Below, one piece after another: positions 63,703 through 64,000 of a stretch of DNA of 64,000 bases. A model generated the notes under the pieces. The model ran no database searches, had not been told where the DNA came from, and saw nothing but the letters and a program-made list of their open reading frames with translations. The translations under genes were made by a program, and so were the position numbers. Within the stretch, counting starts at the first letter, position 1; each line of letters starts with the position of its first letter. The stretch spans positions 62,001 through 126,000 of the forward strand of contig JAPPMC010000122.1 of assembly GCA_028819235.1 (NCBI GenBank). Direction: 5' to 3'. This DNA comes from Bryobacterales bacterium. GTDB taxonomy: Bacteria; Acidobacteriota; Terriglobia; Bryobacterales; UBA6623.

Positions 63703-64000
63703 TCACAGGTTGATTGCCTTTGCGAAAATCACGGCCTTTACGGCGAACAGCCTCTGCAGGATCGAGGGCGTCAGTGGCTGGTCTGTGCGAATCAGGGCCA
63801 CGGCCTCGGCAGGCCCGCCTGCCTTGGGCAGGGGCCCCCTGCCAAGCGCAAAGTCCGAAATGTTGATCTCCCGCTCGCCGAGTGCCGTTCCGATTCGCCC
63901 GATCACACCCGGAACGTCCCTGTTGCGGGTGTACAGCAAATGGCCGCTCAGCAGAGCCTCGACATAGATTCCGTCGATCCTAAGCAGCCGGGGCGACTCG
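63703..64000 (-). CDS. serA: D-3-phosphoglycerate dehydrogenase, C-terminal (ACT) end, cut by window edge
   Basis: The last 99 residues of a SerA-type protein, reading from the right edge: PRLLRIDGIYVEA, GHLLYTRNRDVPGVIGRIGT and REINISDFALGRG are typical of the C-terminal ACT domain that binds serine for feedback inhibition. The catalytic part lies outside the window. It is convergent with rpmB and separated from it by 42 bp. Confidence 0.88.
   Translation of the reverse strand, partial: ESPRLLRIDGIYVEALLSGHLLYTRNRDVPGVIGRIGTALGEREINISDFALGRGPLPKAGGPAEAVALIRTDQPLTPSILQRLFAVKAVIFAKAINL

Noticed and set aside
1-64000. CRISPR array, rRNA operon or prophage
   Set aside because: No regularly spaced repeats, no rRNA sequence and no phage structural genes were seen anywhere in the window.

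Overview
The window is a high-G+C (my rough estimate is 65%) bacterial chromosome fragment. Several features suggest Acidobacteriota, probably a Solibacter/Bryobacter-like or marine host-associated lineage: planctomycete-type cytochrome (PSD1) proteins with DUF1552/DUF1501 partners, many sulfatases, a membrane-anchored TPR protein starting with an RRKDLKRDRF-type motif, and an AtoE transporter. Planctomycetota or Verrucomicrobiota remain possible. No rRNA or CRISPR array was found. The only RNA gene seen is tRNA-Asp(GUC) on the minus strand near 40.8 kb.

Layout. (1) 1-10 kb is a defence and mobile region. It holds the end of a type I restriction cluster (HATPase/winged-helix protein, HsdR, YgjP-type metallopeptidase), a single low-G+C nuclease-NACHT NTPase gene, and an IS110 transposase remnant. 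(2) 10-29.6 kb is a catabolic and surface block: DoxX, a TIM-barrel isomerase, a Gfo/Idh/MocA oxidoreductase, a sulfatase, an AtoE-like transporter, a VapBC-like toxin-antitoxin pair, a Tat-exported sulfatase with Thr in place of the usual Cys/Ser, and a dienelactone hydrolase. It ends in a co-directional run of PSD1/DUF1549/DUF1553, DUF1592-type cytochrome, DUF1552, ankyrin-repeat and DUF1501 proteins. (3) 29.6-33.6 kb is a decayed insertion region with a broken DUF4338/ISAs1 transposase and a GIY-YIG/DUF4357 gene. (4) 33.6-36 kb holds TPR, dNTPase and HIT-like genes. (5) 36-45.7 kb holds a lipoprotein sulfatase, an HpaI-like aldolase with a Gfo/Idh partner, tRNA-Asp, a POT transporter coupled to a lipoprotein, an MFS exporter and a MaoC hydratase. 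(6) 45.7-64 kb is mostly core: polA, ilvE, a site-2 protease, a quinone oxidoreductase, tig-clpP, rsmA, a nucleoside deaminase, a TnpB remnant, a TPR protein, a small membrane protein/SSS symporter/sulfatase operon, a sorbosone dehydrogenase-like protein, a HEAT-like protein, an MFS transporter, rpmB and the end of serA.

How the genes may work together. Four sulfatases, two sugar-type Gfo/Idh dehydrogenases, a TIM-barrel isomerase, an aldolase and a symporter translationally coupled to a sulfatase point to scavenging of sulfated or otherwise modified organic matter. The PSD1/DUF1552/DUF1501 set is widespread in such genomes but has no established biochemical role.

A recurring signal is that many genes begin 6-7 nt (two begin 9 nt) downstream of a TANNNT-like -10 hexamer with no Shine-Dalgarno sequence, which suggests many leaderless mRNAs. 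This signal was used to choose several starts, including that of a 51-codon gene at 56807-56962. All product names rest on motif and sequence recognition by eye; no database search was run.
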